Positions 27,714-36,500 are shown, numbered from the stretch's first letter. The stretch is DNA of 64,000 nucleotides from JASLCR01 sp964619585 (GCA_964619585.1 CAZUCO010000002.1:124001-188000); one strand, 5' to 3'. Notes: a model not told the origin generated them from the letters alone. Translations and numbers: made by a program.

Positions 27714-28466
27714 CTAGTTGTATGCTGCGCCGAAGATAAGACCAAAGAATAGCGGGAAGATCATCCATCCCCCAAAGAAGAGTACGAGGAAGATAAGGAG
27801 GAGCTTGACGCCAAATGGCATAGCATGTGGGTTGCGTGCTTCAGCTGGTTCAGGGTGCTTAACAGCATACATACGCTCAAAGATAATAGTTAGCACGGTC
27901 AGCGTAGCGGCCAAGATAAAGCTTGCTGCAATCACACGGAAATAAAATTCTGGAAGCGTATAGTAATCATCCGCAAAGATCCAAGGCACGAGCAGCGCAA
28001 AGGCAAGTGCAACGCCACCTGAAGATGAGAGTGCCATTGTGCGAACGAGCTTATCGCGTAAGTGGGTAGTGAGCAGCCCGGCAATGATGAGCACTGCGAA
28101 CAGAACTACCAAGAAGGTTGCATAGAAGTTGGCAACCATTTGACCATTGAGCACTTCCCAGATCCCTAGCACAGACGTAGCCATACTTGCTACCACGATA
28201 GTGAAGAGTGTATTGATGATAAGTGTTGAGCTGATTGAGCGGCTGCGCTTTGCGGACAGGAAGGTAAGTCCAATGAGTGAATGGATAACTATGGTAATAG
28301 TTGTAGCAAATGCACGGCCGACAGTGTCGGTAAATCCACCGGCTAGCACGGCAATGATGGCAATGAGAGACGATACAACAAGTCCGCCAACGAGTACGTA
28401 GGTAATATATTTTTTAATTGGTAGTAGAGCAACCGTTTGCTCAGATTTTTGGGAGTTATCAGTCAT
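27714..28466 (-). CDS. Polytopic membrane protein of unknown function
   Basis: 250 residues with about seven hydrophobic helices and a short polar N-terminus. No recognised family. It has an AAGAAGGGG Shine-Dalgarno and is transcribed divergently from tsaE; a TATACT -10 candidate lies on the minus strand near 28500. It is upstream of the pilus operon with an 80 bp gap, so it may be independent of it. Confidence 0.6.
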   Translation of the reverse strand: MTDNSQKSEQTVALLPIKKYITYVLVGGLVVSSLIAIIAVLAGGFTDTVGRAFATTITIVIHSLIGLTFLSAKRSRSISSTLIINTLFTIVVASMATSVLGIWEVLNGQMVANFYATFLVVLFAVLIIAGLLTTHLRDKLVRTMALSSSGGVALAFALLVPWIFADDYYTLPEFYFRVIAASFILAATLTVLTIIFERMYAVKHPEPAEARNPHAMPFGVKLLLIFLVLFFGGWMIFPLFFGLIFGAAYN

Positions 28467-28515
28467 GAGACCCCTTCTTTATGTTATTTGATTACCTAAA
28501 GTATAGCGCTTATTG

Positions 28516-28521
28516 TACTAT
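28516..28521 (+). promoter_or_regulatory. -10 box of tsaE-tsaB
   Basis: TACTAT ends 7 nt before the ATG at 28529. This predicts a leaderless message and supports that ATG rather than the upstream one at 28481. Confidence 0.45.
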
Positions 28522-28528
28522 TAATACA

Positions 28529-28972
28529 ATGTATGATGAAATTTCACTCCACCAGCTTGGCCGGAATATTGGCCGTATAGTGCGTGGGGGCGAGACCCTG
28601 GAGCTTATCGGTGATGTTGGCGCGGGGAAGACGACACTGACCAAAGCAATTGCCGTCGGTATGGGTATTGAAGCACCGATTCAGAGCCCTACTTTTACGA
28701 TTAGCAATAGATATGAGGCACCAAGTGGTCTCACGTTGGCGCATTATGATTTCTATCGTCTCCACGATGCTGGTGTGATGGCCGACGAACTTGCTGAAAT
28801 GACTGCAGACACCCAGGCGGTAGTAGTCGTGGAATGGGGTGATATCATTCGCGATGTGCTGCCTGAAGATCGCCTGACTATCCGTATAACTGCAGAGAGT
28901 GACACGATGAGGCATCTTATGGTAGAAGCGCATGGTGATCGATCTGAAGAGATGAAAAAGGAGATTGTATGA
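28529..28972 (+). CDS. tsaE: tRNA t6A biosynthesis ATPase TsaE
   Basis: 147 residues. P-loop GDVGAGKTTLTKAIA, then SPTFTISNRYEA, HYDFYRL and VVVEWGD, all typical of TsaE. The protein regenerates the TsaB-TsaD complex that makes N6-threonylcarbamoyladenosine on ANN-decoding tRNAs. Overlaps tsaB by 4 nt. Confidence 0.92.
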   Translation: MYDEISLHQLGRNIGRIVRGGETLELIGDVGAGKTTLTKAIAVGMGIEAPIQSPTFTISNRYEAPSGLTLAHYDFYRLHDAGVMADELAEMTADTQAVVVVEWGDIIRDVLPEDRLTIRITAESDTMRHLMVEAHGDRSEEMKKEIV

Positions 28973-29361
28973 TAGTGCTACTAGACACCTCGCAGCCTAC
29001 ATGTACCTTGGCGTTATATAGCAACGGGGCTTATCTTCATGAGGAGTCCTGGGAAGTTGGACGGGAGTTAGCTGAGAAATTACTTGAGCACCTTGAAGGC
29101 CGTCTAAAAGAACATGGAGCAACTGGTCTCCATGACGTTACGGCTATAGCTGTGTTTCGTGGTCCGGGTAGTTTTACTGGCTTACGGATCGGTATGAGTG
29201 TACTTAATACTCTGGCCGACACTTTGCATGTTCCCATCGTAGGGGCTACAGGCGAATCATGGCGTGAAGAGGCTCTCAAGCGATTAAACAATGGTGATAA
29301 TGATCAGATTGTTCTACCACTATATGGGCGCGAAGCAAACATTACCACACCTCGTAAGTAG
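28969..29361 (+). CDS. tsaB: TsaB-like t6A scaffold protein, short form
   Basis: 130 residues against about 220-230 in most bacteria. The N-terminal actin-like half is present (VLLDTSQPTCTLALY, AVFRGPGSFTGLRIGMSVLNTLAD) while the C-terminal half is missing and a short tail (PLYGREANITTPRK) follows. This may be a lineage-wide short TsaB that still dimerises with TsaD, or a truncation. tsaD itself is not in the window. Confidence 0.82.
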   Translation: MIVLLDTSQPTCTLALYSNGAYLHEESWEVGRELAEKLLEHLEGRLKEHGATGLHDVTAIAVFRGPGSFTGLRIGMSVLNTLADTLHVPIVGATGESWREEALKRLNNGDNDQIVLPLYGREANITTPRK

Positions 29362-29386
29362 GTGTACTGTTTGCTTAAAACTATCG

Positions 29387-29416
29387 TTGTCAAGTAACTC
29401 ATTGCTACGCTACAAT
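29387..29416 (+). promoter_or_regulatory. rny promoter and long leader
   Basis: TTGTCA (29387-29392) and TACAAT (29411-29416) are spaced by 18 bp. Transcription near 29423 would leave an unusually long leader of about 112 nt before the rny ATG, ending in an AGGAAAGGAAC Shine-Dalgarno. The stretch 29362-29534 holds no gene. Confidence 0.55.
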
Positions 29417-29534
29417 AAGAGTAGTCCGTACATTACTGACTGATGACATTACTAATTTTTGAACAAACTGTGTCGCTTTAATTATTTATCGCCAAGACGA
29501 ACACTCGGCGGAGTGATGCAGGAAAGGAACAGAC

Positions 29535-31028
29535 ATGATAGTAGAGGGAATAATCGCCGCTGTTGTCGGAGCATTCCTTGGAGTTGGCGGAAAATTTGCC
29601 TACGACAAACAACGTGCTACGGCTGGTAAACACACAATTGAGAAGGAGATTGCGAAGGCACACAGCAAAGCAAGCGACATAGTCCTCAAGGCTAAGGATG
29701 AGGCCATTGAGATTGAAAAAGAACGTCGGCGCGAGTGGAAAAAGACCGAAGACCGCTTAGCAGAACGCGAAGTAGCCCTTGATAAGAAGCTTGACGAGCT
29801 CGACAAACGTGCCGAAAAGCAGCGCAAAGCAGAGGACGAAGTTGACACACTGAAAGATGAGATCCGTGAGATCCGTACACGCCAACAAGACAAGCTCGAA
29901 AAAATCGCAGGTCTCAAAAAGAAAGAAGCTGCTGAGAAGTTGATGCAAATGACAGAGCGTGATATCAAGCATGATCTCGTAGGCCTGGTCAATAAACTAC
30001 AAAAAGACGCCGAGCAGGATGCGGAAGAGCGCGCGCAGACGATTCTTGTCACTGCAATGGAGCGTATGAGCTCAGAAGTTACAGCCGAGCGTACCGTAAC
30101 CGCTATCAAGCTAACCGATGACGAGATGAAGGGCCGTATTATCGGCAAGGAAGGCCGTAATATCCAGGCATTGCAGCGAGCAACGGGCGTGGATATTCTG
30201 GTTGATGATACGCCTGGCATGATTGTAATGAGTAGCTTTGACCCAGTCCGTCGTCAGGTCGCCCGTCTGACACTTGAGATGTTGATGAAGGATGGCCGTA
30301 TTCATCCTGGCCGTATCGAGGAGGTGGTGGCTAAAGCTCAGAAGCAAATCGACAAAGAGATTGATCGTGCGGGCGAAGACGCTGCTCGCGAAGTCGGTGT
30401 AGTCGGCATTCCTAAAGAAATGCTGCGGCTGCTCGGTGAGCTCAAGTTCCGTACGTCATATGGTCAAAACGTATTGATGCACTCGACTGAAATGGCGCAC
30501 ATTGCAGGTATGATTGCCGAAGAGATCGGAGCGGATGTGCGTACAGTCAAGATCGCAACATTGCTACATGACGTGGGCAAAGCCGTGACGCATAAGATCG
30601 AAGGCAAGCATCACCATATTGGTGCCGAGCTTGCGAAAAAGTATGGCATGAAGGATGAAGTTGTTCATGCGATTGAGGCACATCACGACGATATCGAAGC
30701 AACAACGCCTGAGGCATTGGTTGTACGGGTTGTTGACGCCGCAAGTGCTGCACGGCCTGGAGCTCGTAACATATCAGCCGAGAACTTTGCCGAACGTATG
30801 CGTGATCTCGAGAACATTGCGACGAGTTTTGAAGGCATCGACAAGGCGTATGCGATCTCAGCTGGTCGTGAAGTGCGAGTCATTGTTCGTCCCGAAAGAG
30901 TCGATGATCTTTCGAGCATCAAGCTCGCTCGTGATATTGCGACGAAGATCGAAAGCACGATGCAATACCCAGGCACAATCAAGGTAAATGTGATTCGCGA
31001 AACTCGTGCAATCGAGTTTGCCAAATAA
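29535..31028 (+). CDS. rny: Ribonuclease Y
   Basis: Membrane-tethered endoribonuclease central to mRNA turnover in bacteria lacking RNase E, 497 residues. N-terminal transmembrane helix (about 3-20), a long charged coiled coil (about 30-170), a KH domain (IIGKEGRNIQALQRATGVDILVDDTP), and an HD domain with the HD pair in LLHDVGKA and further metal ligands (HHHIGAELA, AHHDD). Slightly shorter than the about 520 residues in Bacillus. Confidence 0.96.
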   Translation: MIVEGIIAAVVGAFLGVGGKFAYDKQRATAGKHTIEKEIAKAHSKASDIVLKAKDEAIEIEKERRREWKKTEDRLAEREVALDKKLDELDKRAEKQRKAEDEVDTLKDEIREIRTRQQDKLEKIAGLKKKEAAEKLMQMTERDIKHDLVGLVNKLQKDAEQDAEERAQTILVTAMERMSSEVTAERTVTAIKLTDDEMKGRIIGKEGRNIQALQRATGVDILVDDTPGMIVMSSFDPVRRQVARLTLEMLMKDGRIHPGRIEEVVAKAQKQIDKEIDRAGEDAAREVGVVGIPKEMLRLLGELKFRTSYGQNVLMHSTEMAHIAGMIAEEIGADVRTVKIATLLHDVGKAVTHKIEGKHHHIGAELAKKYGMKDEVVHAIEAHHDDIEATTPEALVVRVVDAASAARPGARNISAENFAERMRDLENIATSFEGIDKAYAISAGREVRVIVRPERVDDLSSIKLARDIATKIESTMQYPGTIKVNVIRETRAIEFAK

Positions 31029-31030
31029 GC

Positions 31031-31624
31031 CTAGCTAATTTCTATCGGCTTGACTCTAAGTCGATACGCGACAAGATACTCAAGACTGAACCATATAAGT
31101 GAACTAATCGCTAGGCAACACTCGACTAGTACGGCAATTTCAATAGATAGTTGTATTGGAGCAAAGAAGCAAGCTATCAGTGCACAAAGTGGAGTAAGGA
31201 TCACGATGAACTTGATCACTTTGATGAGTCTGATAGTAAGCTTTCGCTTTGCTACAGGCGAGAGCTGTTTATGATGAGTAAACACGGGCAGTGCAACCTC
31301 GGCAGTTTTTGTGGTAGCCGTCTTGCCGGTTTTTGCGATGGCAGCCGGCAGGCGAACAAGGAGGATGATCGTTATGATGATCATCAGTACGGTTACGCCA
31401 ACGGCAAGTGCTGTAGTGATCAGTGAAGAACTAGTAATAGGTCCAACGAGGCTGGACTGAGGTTCTGTATTAGGATGCGGCAGTAGAAAATACTGAACCG
31501 TTTTATTATCCAGCAGAGTAGGAAGCAAGAGAGCAGTCACCCATAGCCACTGAAGCGTCACCGATAAATACCCAAGCGCACCGAATATGTTGACAATGAG
31601 TGTTTTGCGCGACGATTGTTTCAT
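31031..31624 (-). CDS. Small polytopic membrane protein
   Basis: 197 residues with about four hydrophobic segments and a basic middle loop; no recognised family. The start at 31624 is chosen because an extended -10 (TGTTATGAT, complement of 31631-31639) sits exactly 6 nt upstream; the longer frame to 31717 is not needed. It is convergent with rny, with 2 nt between stops. Confidence 0.6.
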   Translation of the reverse strand: MKQSSRKTLIVNIFGALGYLSVTLQWLWVTALLLPTLLDNKTVQYFLLPHPNTEPQSSLVGPITSSSLITTALAVGVTVLMIIITIILLVRLPAAIAKTGKTATTKTAEVALPVFTHHKQLSPVAKRKLTIRLIKVIKFIVILTPLCALIACFFAPIQLSIEIAVLVECCLAISSLIWFSLEYLVAYRLRVKPIEIS

Positions 31625-31740
31625 AGGGTTATCATAACAAATAGTAGCTAATGACAGTAGCCATAACCGCCATGGTATACTTATGAGGTACTTCGTATTA
31701 ATACAAATATGGCTCAATGATCCAGGGGGATAAAAGAAGC

Positions 31741-33273
31741 GTGAAACAGAAGATACTTCTTGTACTTATGGCTACCAGTTTAGCCTTTCTGGGTGGTACG
31801 CTTCATCCATCTACTGCACAGGCAGCGACGCCACCTGATAATTGTTTTCGATTTAACACCGCTACCAACACGATTGAGAGCTACTTTCTATACGAAAATG
31901 ATGACGCTTCTGCACCAGCTTGTCCAAAAAATGTCGATATCCCCTCATCGATTAGTGGTGTGCCAGTTCTGATCCTCGGAATCAATGCCTTTAGTAACCG
32001 AGAACTAACGTCGGTTACCATCCCAAACTCTGTCACTACGATTGAAGAAAGTTCCCTTAGCAGTAATCAATTAACCTCGGTTACCATCCCAAACTCTGTC
32101 ACGAGTCTTGGTCGGAGTGCTTTCGGGGGTAATCAGCTTACGTCAGTTTTGTTTGGGACTGGACTGACGACTCTTGGTTATGGTGCCTTTAGTGACAATC
32201 AATTAACGTCTGTTACTCTTCCCAACTCTCTTGTAACTATTGATGGCTATGCCTTCTACAATAACCAACTGACTTCTATCACCATCCCAAATTCAGTGAC
32301 GACAGTGGGGACATTTGCCTTTAACAACAATCGAATCACTTCAGCCACGCTCTCAAATTCATTAACGGCTCTTACTGATGGAGTTTTTGCAAGAAACTAT
32401 CTTACCTCGGTAATAATACCTGACTCGGTAACAACAATAGAAGTCGCAGCATTTGCCAGCAATAGGCTAACAAGTATTACTATTCCAGACTCGGTCACTA
32501 CTATAGGCGGCAGTGCTTTTAGTGAAAACCAACTCAGCTCCCTTACTCTTGGAGCTGGCGTGACATCTTTGGAAGGTAATGCCTTTGCAGGCAACCGGCT
32601 CACAAGTGTCAGTATCCCGAGTAATATTACGTACATTGATGATACAGCCTTTACGCTACAAGGAGCGGTCTTTAGTGAGGTAAATAACGGTGATTATAGC
32701 TCTCTCAATGACGTATTCTTTACCCGTCTCTATACGACTAACCCGTCTAATCCCGAGAATTTTCACGATGCCCAGGCAGTCTATCCCGAGGCCGCACTCG
32801 GTTCCGACATTAATGGCGATGGTGATCAGCTTGATAATATTTCGGTTGGCGGGCACCTGATCAATCCGGCCATGGCAACGATAACCTATAAAAATACAGC
32901 CGGAAGTACCCTTGCACCATCAGTGACGGCAACGGGCGTAGGCCTCACCGACTACCTGGCTAACCACAATGATACCAACGACATGAATCGTTACCTCCGT
33001 CTTGGACAGTCCCGATCGTTTACCGCACCAACCCTAGCCGGATACCGTATCGTTACACCGGCGAGTCCATACACTACAGTCCTTTCTGATGCGAACACAA
33101 ATATCAATTTTGTATATTCAAATCCAGGCGAAAATTCAACGGCTCCCAATGCTCCTGATACAGGAGTAAAAGTTGGTATGGAGCCCGTGGGGCTACTCAA
33201 TATACTGCTTGCAGGAGTGGTGCTATTGGGAGCTGGCATAGCGCTGTCTGGGCTGATCCGAAAACGGAGCTAG
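31741..33273 (+). CDS. BspA-type leucine-rich repeat surface protein
   Basis: 510 residues. Signal peptide (cleavage near HPSTAQA-AT), then about eleven 23-residue LRR_5/BspA repeats of the NQLTSVTIPNSVTTIGxxAF type (about 85-305), a spacer, and a MucBP-like beta domain (ITYKNTAGSTLAPS ... INFVYSN). It ends with PNAPDTG, a hydrophobic helix and RKRS, a sortase-signal-like arrangement although not canonical LPxTG. Likely an adhesin binding host proteins or cells. The GTG at 31741 is chosen because AGGGGGA lies 10 nt upstream and the signal peptide starts there; an in-frame ATG is at 31717. Confidence 0.88.
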   Translation: MKQKILLVLMATSLAFLGGTLHPSTAQAATPPDNCFRFNTATNTIESYFLYENDDASAPACPKNVDIPSSISGVPVLILGINAFSNRELTSVTIPNSVTTIEESSLSSNQLTSVTIPNSVTSLGRSAFGGNQLTSVLFGTGLTTLGYGAFSDNQLTSVTLPNSLVTIDGYAFYNNQLTSITIPNSVTTVGTFAFNNNRITSATLSNSLTALTDGVFARNYLTSVIIPDSVTTIEVAAFASNRLTSITIPDSVTTIGGSAFSENQLSSLTLGAGVTSLEGNAFAGNRLTSVSIPSNITYIDDTAFTLQGAVFSEVNNGDYSSLNDVFFTRLYTTNPSNPENFHDAQAVYPEAALGSDINGDGDQLDNISVGGHLINPAMATITYKNTAGSTLAPSVTATGVGLTDYLANHNDTNDMNRYLRLGQSRSFTAPTLAGYRIVTPASPYTTVLSDANTNINFVYSNPGENSTAPNAPDTGVKVGMEPVGLLNILLAGVVLLGAGIALSGLIRKRS

Positions 33274-33294
33274 ACTTGTCCACATTCGTAAGGC

Positions 33295-33903
33295 TTACTT
33301 CGATAGGTGATAGGTTTTTAGTACTTCAAACTCAAGCATCGGCTCTTTTGTAGTATGAATCAAACGAAAGCTATCGATTTGTTGAGTGAAATCAACAGTT
33401 AGGTTTGTGACCATATGCTCGATGTTAGATAAGGGAAGAGTATCTTTGAAGCGGGCCAGAGAACTATGGATGATTGTGGGCGGGAGCTTGGTATTCGGTA
33501 GTAGCTCAATCGACTCAACAAACTGTTGTCTAATCGTTTGGAATTCACCATTGTCATGACCCACCAAGAAGATAGTGCTTGGAGAAACTTTTAGTTCGGT
33601 AAAACGTATCGATATAGGCAAGACATCAGCCAGTATACGAGATATATTTTTGTCGTAATCATCTTTGATCGAGTTAAAAAGTGTTGTTTTGTCGACGCCG
33701 TCATAGTCAACCAGCGGTGCTATCCAGTCGAGTAGGGTGATATGAAGTGAATGGGCAGGGGCGACGAACACTTTGTTCCTGTACTCTTGCTGTATGGCAG
33801 CGGTGATTTGCTGCAAGCGAGCAATATTCTGATCGGAAAAACCAGCATTAAGTACGTAGCCTTCAAATGATTGCTCTACCCAGTCTGCTGGTTCTGTTTG
33901 CAT
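33295..33903 (-). CDS. 2H phosphoesterase (2'-5' RNA ligase-like) family protein
   Basis: 202 residues with two His motifs: HSLHITL near residue 53 and IIHSSLARF near residue 147, spaced as in 2H phosphoesterases (HxT/S pair). Such proteins act on cyclic phosphodiesters or 2'-5' linkages; the substrate here is unknown. Starts 3 nt after the DUF1003 gene, so the two are co-transcribed. Confidence 0.7.
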   Translation of the reverse strand: MQTEPADWVEQSFEGYVLNAGFSDQNIARLQQITAAIQQEYRNKVFVAPAHSLHITLLDWIAPLVDYDGVDKTTLFNSIKDDYDKNISRILADVLPISIRFTELKVSPSTIFLVGHDNGEFQTIRQQFVESIELLPNTKLPPTIIHSSLARFKDTLPLSNIEHMVTNLTVDFTQQIDSFRLIHTTKEPMLEFEVLKTYHLSK

Positions 33904-33906
33904 AGA

Positions 33907-34209
33907 CTAACTTCCGTTCTTCTTGACCTTTTTGAGTACTTTTTCAGTCTTCTTCTTGTCAGCCTTTGTTTTCCTTAAGTCCTCTTTGACTTTGTTCTCG
34001 AGCCGCGCCGATTGAATGTTCTCTGCTCGGAGGATGAAAAGTGAAAGGAAGATTGCCTCTAGACTCACGACGATAGTGAGTATGGAATAGTCCTTATCAA
34101 ACTGAAGAAATGCGTTGCTGATAATCCACGCTGCAAACCATACGACATGAAAGAGAATAAAAGGTGCTGAGCCAAATATCTCTGCTAATTTCTCTGCAAG
34201 TTTATCCAT
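33907..34209 (-). CDS. DUF1003-like membrane protein
   Basis: 100 residues: two transmembrane helices with FILFHVVWFAAWIISNAFLQFDKDYSILTIVVSLEAIFLSLFIL, the DUF1003 signature, and a strongly basic coiled tail (KADKKKTEKVLKKVKK). Function of the family is unknown. Preceded by a strong AAAGGGGGAA Shine-Dalgarno and a TATAAT -10 candidate around 34236-34241 on the minus strand. Confidence 0.8.
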   Translation of the reverse strand: MDKLAEKLAEIFGSAPFILFHVVWFAAWIISNAFLQFDKDYSILTIVVSLEAIFLSLFILRAENIQSARLENKVKEDLRKTKADKKKTEKVLKKVKKNGS

Positions 34210-34319
34210 ATTGTTCCCCCTTTAGATATAAGTATATTATATAACTTTATTGTTTCGAGAGGTAACGCTCAGGAAATTTACCGGACTGCTCTTCGAGTTT
34301 TTTCTTTCTATCAATAAAT

Positions 34320-34580
34320 TTACTTACGGTCTTGGAAGAAACCTACTGCCGCACCACAAGCAGCACCTACAGCAGCAGCCCCAGCCGTCCGCAATGTAAG
34401 AGTAGAAGCGGTATCCCAGCCTGCAATAGATTCTACAGTTGCAATAAAAGCTAGACCTGCGCTCATTCCGCTCGCCATTTTGGCAGACAGATAAACATCA
34501 GCTCTTGATTCATCTTCATTAGCGGGTTCAGGTGTTTCACCTTGAGGCGGGGTTCCACCAACACGTTCCATATCACTCAT
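34320..34580 (-). CDS. Small membrane protein with glycine-zipper hairpin
   Basis: 86 residues: an acidic Pro-rich N-terminus and two Ala/Gly-rich hydrophobic segments (about 33-50 and 61-80, GAAAVGAACGAAVGFF) like a glycine zipper. No recognised family. A TATAGT -10 (complement of 34588-34593) is 7 nt from the ATG, predicting a leaderless mRNA. Just downstream, a different frame stays open to 34247 and reads coding-like. Confidence 0.55.
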   Translation of the reverse strand: MSDMERVGGTPPQGETPEPANEDESRADVYLSAKMASGMSAGLAFIATVESIAGWDTASTLTLRTAGAAAVGAACGAAVGFFQDRK

Positions 34581-34714
34581 GAATTAAACTATACTATATT
34601 TTATTACTTATGTAAATAGCTAGACTGTGTTGAAGATGTCGCACAGTCTATTATTTGTCGTTTAATCTTTTAAACCTGGTCGTAGACGAAGAAAAAATAG
34701 TCTCACCACTTAAA

Positions 34715-34734
34715 AGAGCCGTTCAAACGGCTCT
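34715..34734. repeat. Perfect inverted repeat (hairpin), possible terminator
   Basis: Arms AGAGCCGTT and AACGGCTCT (9 bp) around a 2-base loop. On the minus strand it is followed by TTTT, so it looks like an intrinsic terminator for leftward transcription, yet no leftward gene lies immediately to its right. It marks the left side of the GC-richer stretch. The remainder of 34581-34754 shows nothing else clear. Confidence 0.5.
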
Positions 34735-34754
34735 AGAAAGTAGGATTGTCTTAT

Positions 34755-35198
34755 ATGGTCGAACTCATCGCACACTGGTCAAACCTGAGAGGAAGGTACG
34801 TCGCCGCCCTTGAGAAGGCGACGCATCCCACCGAGCGAACCACCAACACCACGGCCCAGCAGAACAGCCACACGCAGCGCTACCAACTGAGTCTCAGGGT
34901 CAACGACGATGCAAAGGCTGCTCTGCTCGACTCCTATCGCAACGGCGTTCCTGCTAGCCAACTCGCATCAGAGTTCGGGATCAGCCGTCAATCTGTCAAC
35001 AAGTTGGCCGAGCAGGCTGGACTTCCACGGCGGGTCACCCGCCTGACGCAAGCAGAGAAAGACGAGATCATCAGGCTCTACCAATCTGGGCTCGGACTCG
35101 GAGCAGTTAGCAAACGAGTTGGACGCAGCAAAGCGGCAGTGCTTGGCATACTACGGAGAGCGGGCTTTCGACATGCTCGAGATAGTTCACCCAGCTAG
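34755..35198 (+). CDS. Helix-turn-helix (resolvase/transposase-type) DNA-binding protein
   Basis: 147 residues. Two HTH units are visible: NGVPASQLASEFGISRQSVNKLAEQAGL (about 73-100) and YQSGLGLGAVSKRVGRSKAAVLGILRRAGF (about 113-142), as in the HTH_23/Hin-like DNA-binding regions of resolvases and transposases. No catalytic recombinase domain is present. ATG 34755 is preferred to the TTG at 34746; a TAGGAT box lies 8 nt upstream. GC-richer than its neighbours. Confidence 0.6.
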   Translation: MVELIAHWSNLRGRYVAALEKATHPTERTTNTTAQQNSHTQRYQLSLRVNDDAKAALLDSYRNGVPASQLASEFGISRQSVNKLAEQAGLPRRVTRLTQAEKDEIIRLYQSGLGLGAVSKRVGRSKAAVLGILRRAGFRHARDSSPS

Positions 35199-35227
35199 AT
35201 TTCAGCATCATTTGTCATCCTTGAAAT

Positions 35228-35638
35228 ATGCCTCGTCTCACCAACAAAGATTACCTCTCCATTCGCAACGAACTTCGTCGTTGTTGGCTGGACTACTACC
35301 AAGGCTTTGCTGAGATATCCCCACTCGAGCAAATCACACTCCATGCATACTTTGGCCCATCTGTCGAAGCGACCGACCACGAAGCCCTTGCAGTTCGCAA
35401 ATTGGTCACGGAGCAAATGCCGTCGTTACCGCATAAAGCAGGGCGAGCGTGGCGCAATTTCCGACGGGCCAAGTCTGCATGGGCTTCGGCGCACTACCAA
35501 GTTGTAGATCCCAATGAGAAATCCCCACGCAAGGTACCGAAGCAAGTGCGAGACATTAGCGCGAGGGCGGTCATGCGACCTGGACCTGACATCCCCCGAC
35601 TTGCCAGAATTCTTGTGGGGATGGTAGCCGAGAAGTAG
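35228..35638 (+). CDS. Hypothetical protein in the GC-rich stretch
   Basis: 136 residues, basic, mostly helical by composition, no recognised family, signal peptide or membrane segment. It lies 29 nt after the HTH gene in the same direction with no visible Shine-Dalgarno. Coding status is supported by an unbroken frame with a normal start and by its position between two better-supported genes of similar composition, but it is not certain. Confidence 0.45.
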   Translation: MPRLTNKDYLSIRNELRRCWLDYYQGFAEISPLEQITLHAYFGPSVEATDHEALAVRKLVTEQMPSLPHKAGRAWRNFRRAKSAWASAHYQVVDPNEKSPRKVPKQVRDISARAVMRPGPDIPRLARILVGMVAEK

Positions 35639-35670
35639 AGAAAGATGAAAGAAGGGTCCGATTCTACAAG

Positions 35671-35699
35671 TTGACATCCACAGTCACGACACTTATGCT
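35671..35699 (+). promoter_or_regulatory. Strong promoter upstream of the zinc-ribbon gene
   Basis: TTGACA (35671-35676) and TATGCT (35694-35699) are spaced by exactly 17 bp. The -10 lies inside GACACTTATGCTTGCA, a 16-mer also found at 53092-53107. The 5' leader would be about 110 nt; the rest of the gap 35639-35816 contains no supported gene. Confidence 0.55.
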
Positions 35700-35816
35700 T
35701 GCAAATATGCCAATAACCCAAGATAATACTCTCTAATTCCAATCGTGGGTAGGTGTCGTGCTTCCAGGACATTAGGTCATGGCAGCACATCCACCCATCC
35801 ATGGAAGGAATTGCAC

Positions 35817-36500
35817 ATGACCACTCAACAGGACGCACCGAACTGCATGACCTGCGGCGCGAAGATGCGGCCGGCTGGACCTGCGGCCTATGCCTGCGAG
35901 CAGTGCGGGGCAACCGTTCCTAGTGCTACCGAAGGCATCAACGATGAGGACGCCTGGCTGCGTGCTCACTACGTACCCAGCGAGGAAGAGAAGGGGCAGT
36001 GGGAGAAGGATGGGCTACCGTCGCATGACGACATCGTCGCCGGCTTCCTGATGTCCAACAACCTCATCTTTGGGGTGCCGAACAAGGTGGAACTCTTCCG
36101 CCTCGACCATCTCAGGAAGCAGTCTGAGGCCAGGTTCGGCTCGCCGGAGGTGTCGTTCTACAAGGACGCTCTGCGACTGCACTACGTGAAGTCTTCGCCG
36201 CTCCCGTTCGTTCTTCACACCCTTGCCACGCCACCGTCCGGCGTTGCAATGGGTGGCATCGTGGAGGTCAACTACAACGTCCGACTCCAAGCAATCTTGT
36301 GTCGGATGGTGCTGACTAACATCCGGATCCTTCACGGCAGCCCGACGGACGACAGCCCCCAAGTCGTTTTCGAGGGAGCCGAGTTCCCGGGTGCGGCGGC
36401 GAACCGTGAGGTCCGTGTGGTTCGCGTCACCGTTCACAACGAGGAGTTCGCCACATGGGAGACCGTGTCGGAGACCACCTACCCCAGGACCATCTACTAG
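35817..36500 (+). CDS. Hypothetical protein with N-terminal zinc ribbon
   Basis: 227 residues. Two CxxC knuckles near the N-terminus (CMTCGAKM ... CEQCGATV) form a likely zinc ribbon, followed by a soluble alpha/beta domain with no recognised family. ATG 35817 follows GGAAGGA at good spacing; the upstream extension from 35745 is rejected. GC-rich with codon choice unlike the window's core genes, suggesting acquisition from a GC-richer source, possibly an actinobacterial host (inference). Confidence 0.6.
   Translation: MTTQQDAPNCMTCGAKMRPAGPAAYACEQCGATVPSATEGINDEDAWLRAHYVPSEEEKGQWEKDGLPSHDDIVAGFLMSNNLIFGVPNKVELFRLDHLRKQSEARFGSPEVSFYKDALRLHYVKSSPLPFVLHTLATPPSGVAMGGIVEVNYNVRLQAILCRMVLTNIRILHGSPTDDSPQVVFEGAEFPGAAANREVRVVRVTVHNEEFATWETVSETTYPRTIY

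Noticed and set aside
29600..30220. 206-residue antisense ORF opposite rny
   Set aside because: Arg/Ser-rich shadow of the coiled-coil coding strand, with no promoter or Shine-Dalgarno and no recognisable domain.
31980..32640. Regular tandem DNA similarity that could suggest a repeat array or CRISPR
   Set aside because: The periodicity is about 69 bp in frame and is explained by the 23-residue leucine-rich repeats; units are divergent and have no spacer structure.
34755..35198. Calling the HTH gene an integrase or resolvase
   Set aside because: Only DNA-binding helices are visible; no serine or tyrosine recombinase catalytic residues or domain are present.
35494..35913. Minus-strand ORF with a CKHKCRDCGC zinc-finger-like stretch
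   Set aside because: Overlaps two better supported plus-strand genes and the promoter at 35671-35699; the Cys run comes from reading the shared 16-mer region backwards, and no upstream signals were seen.
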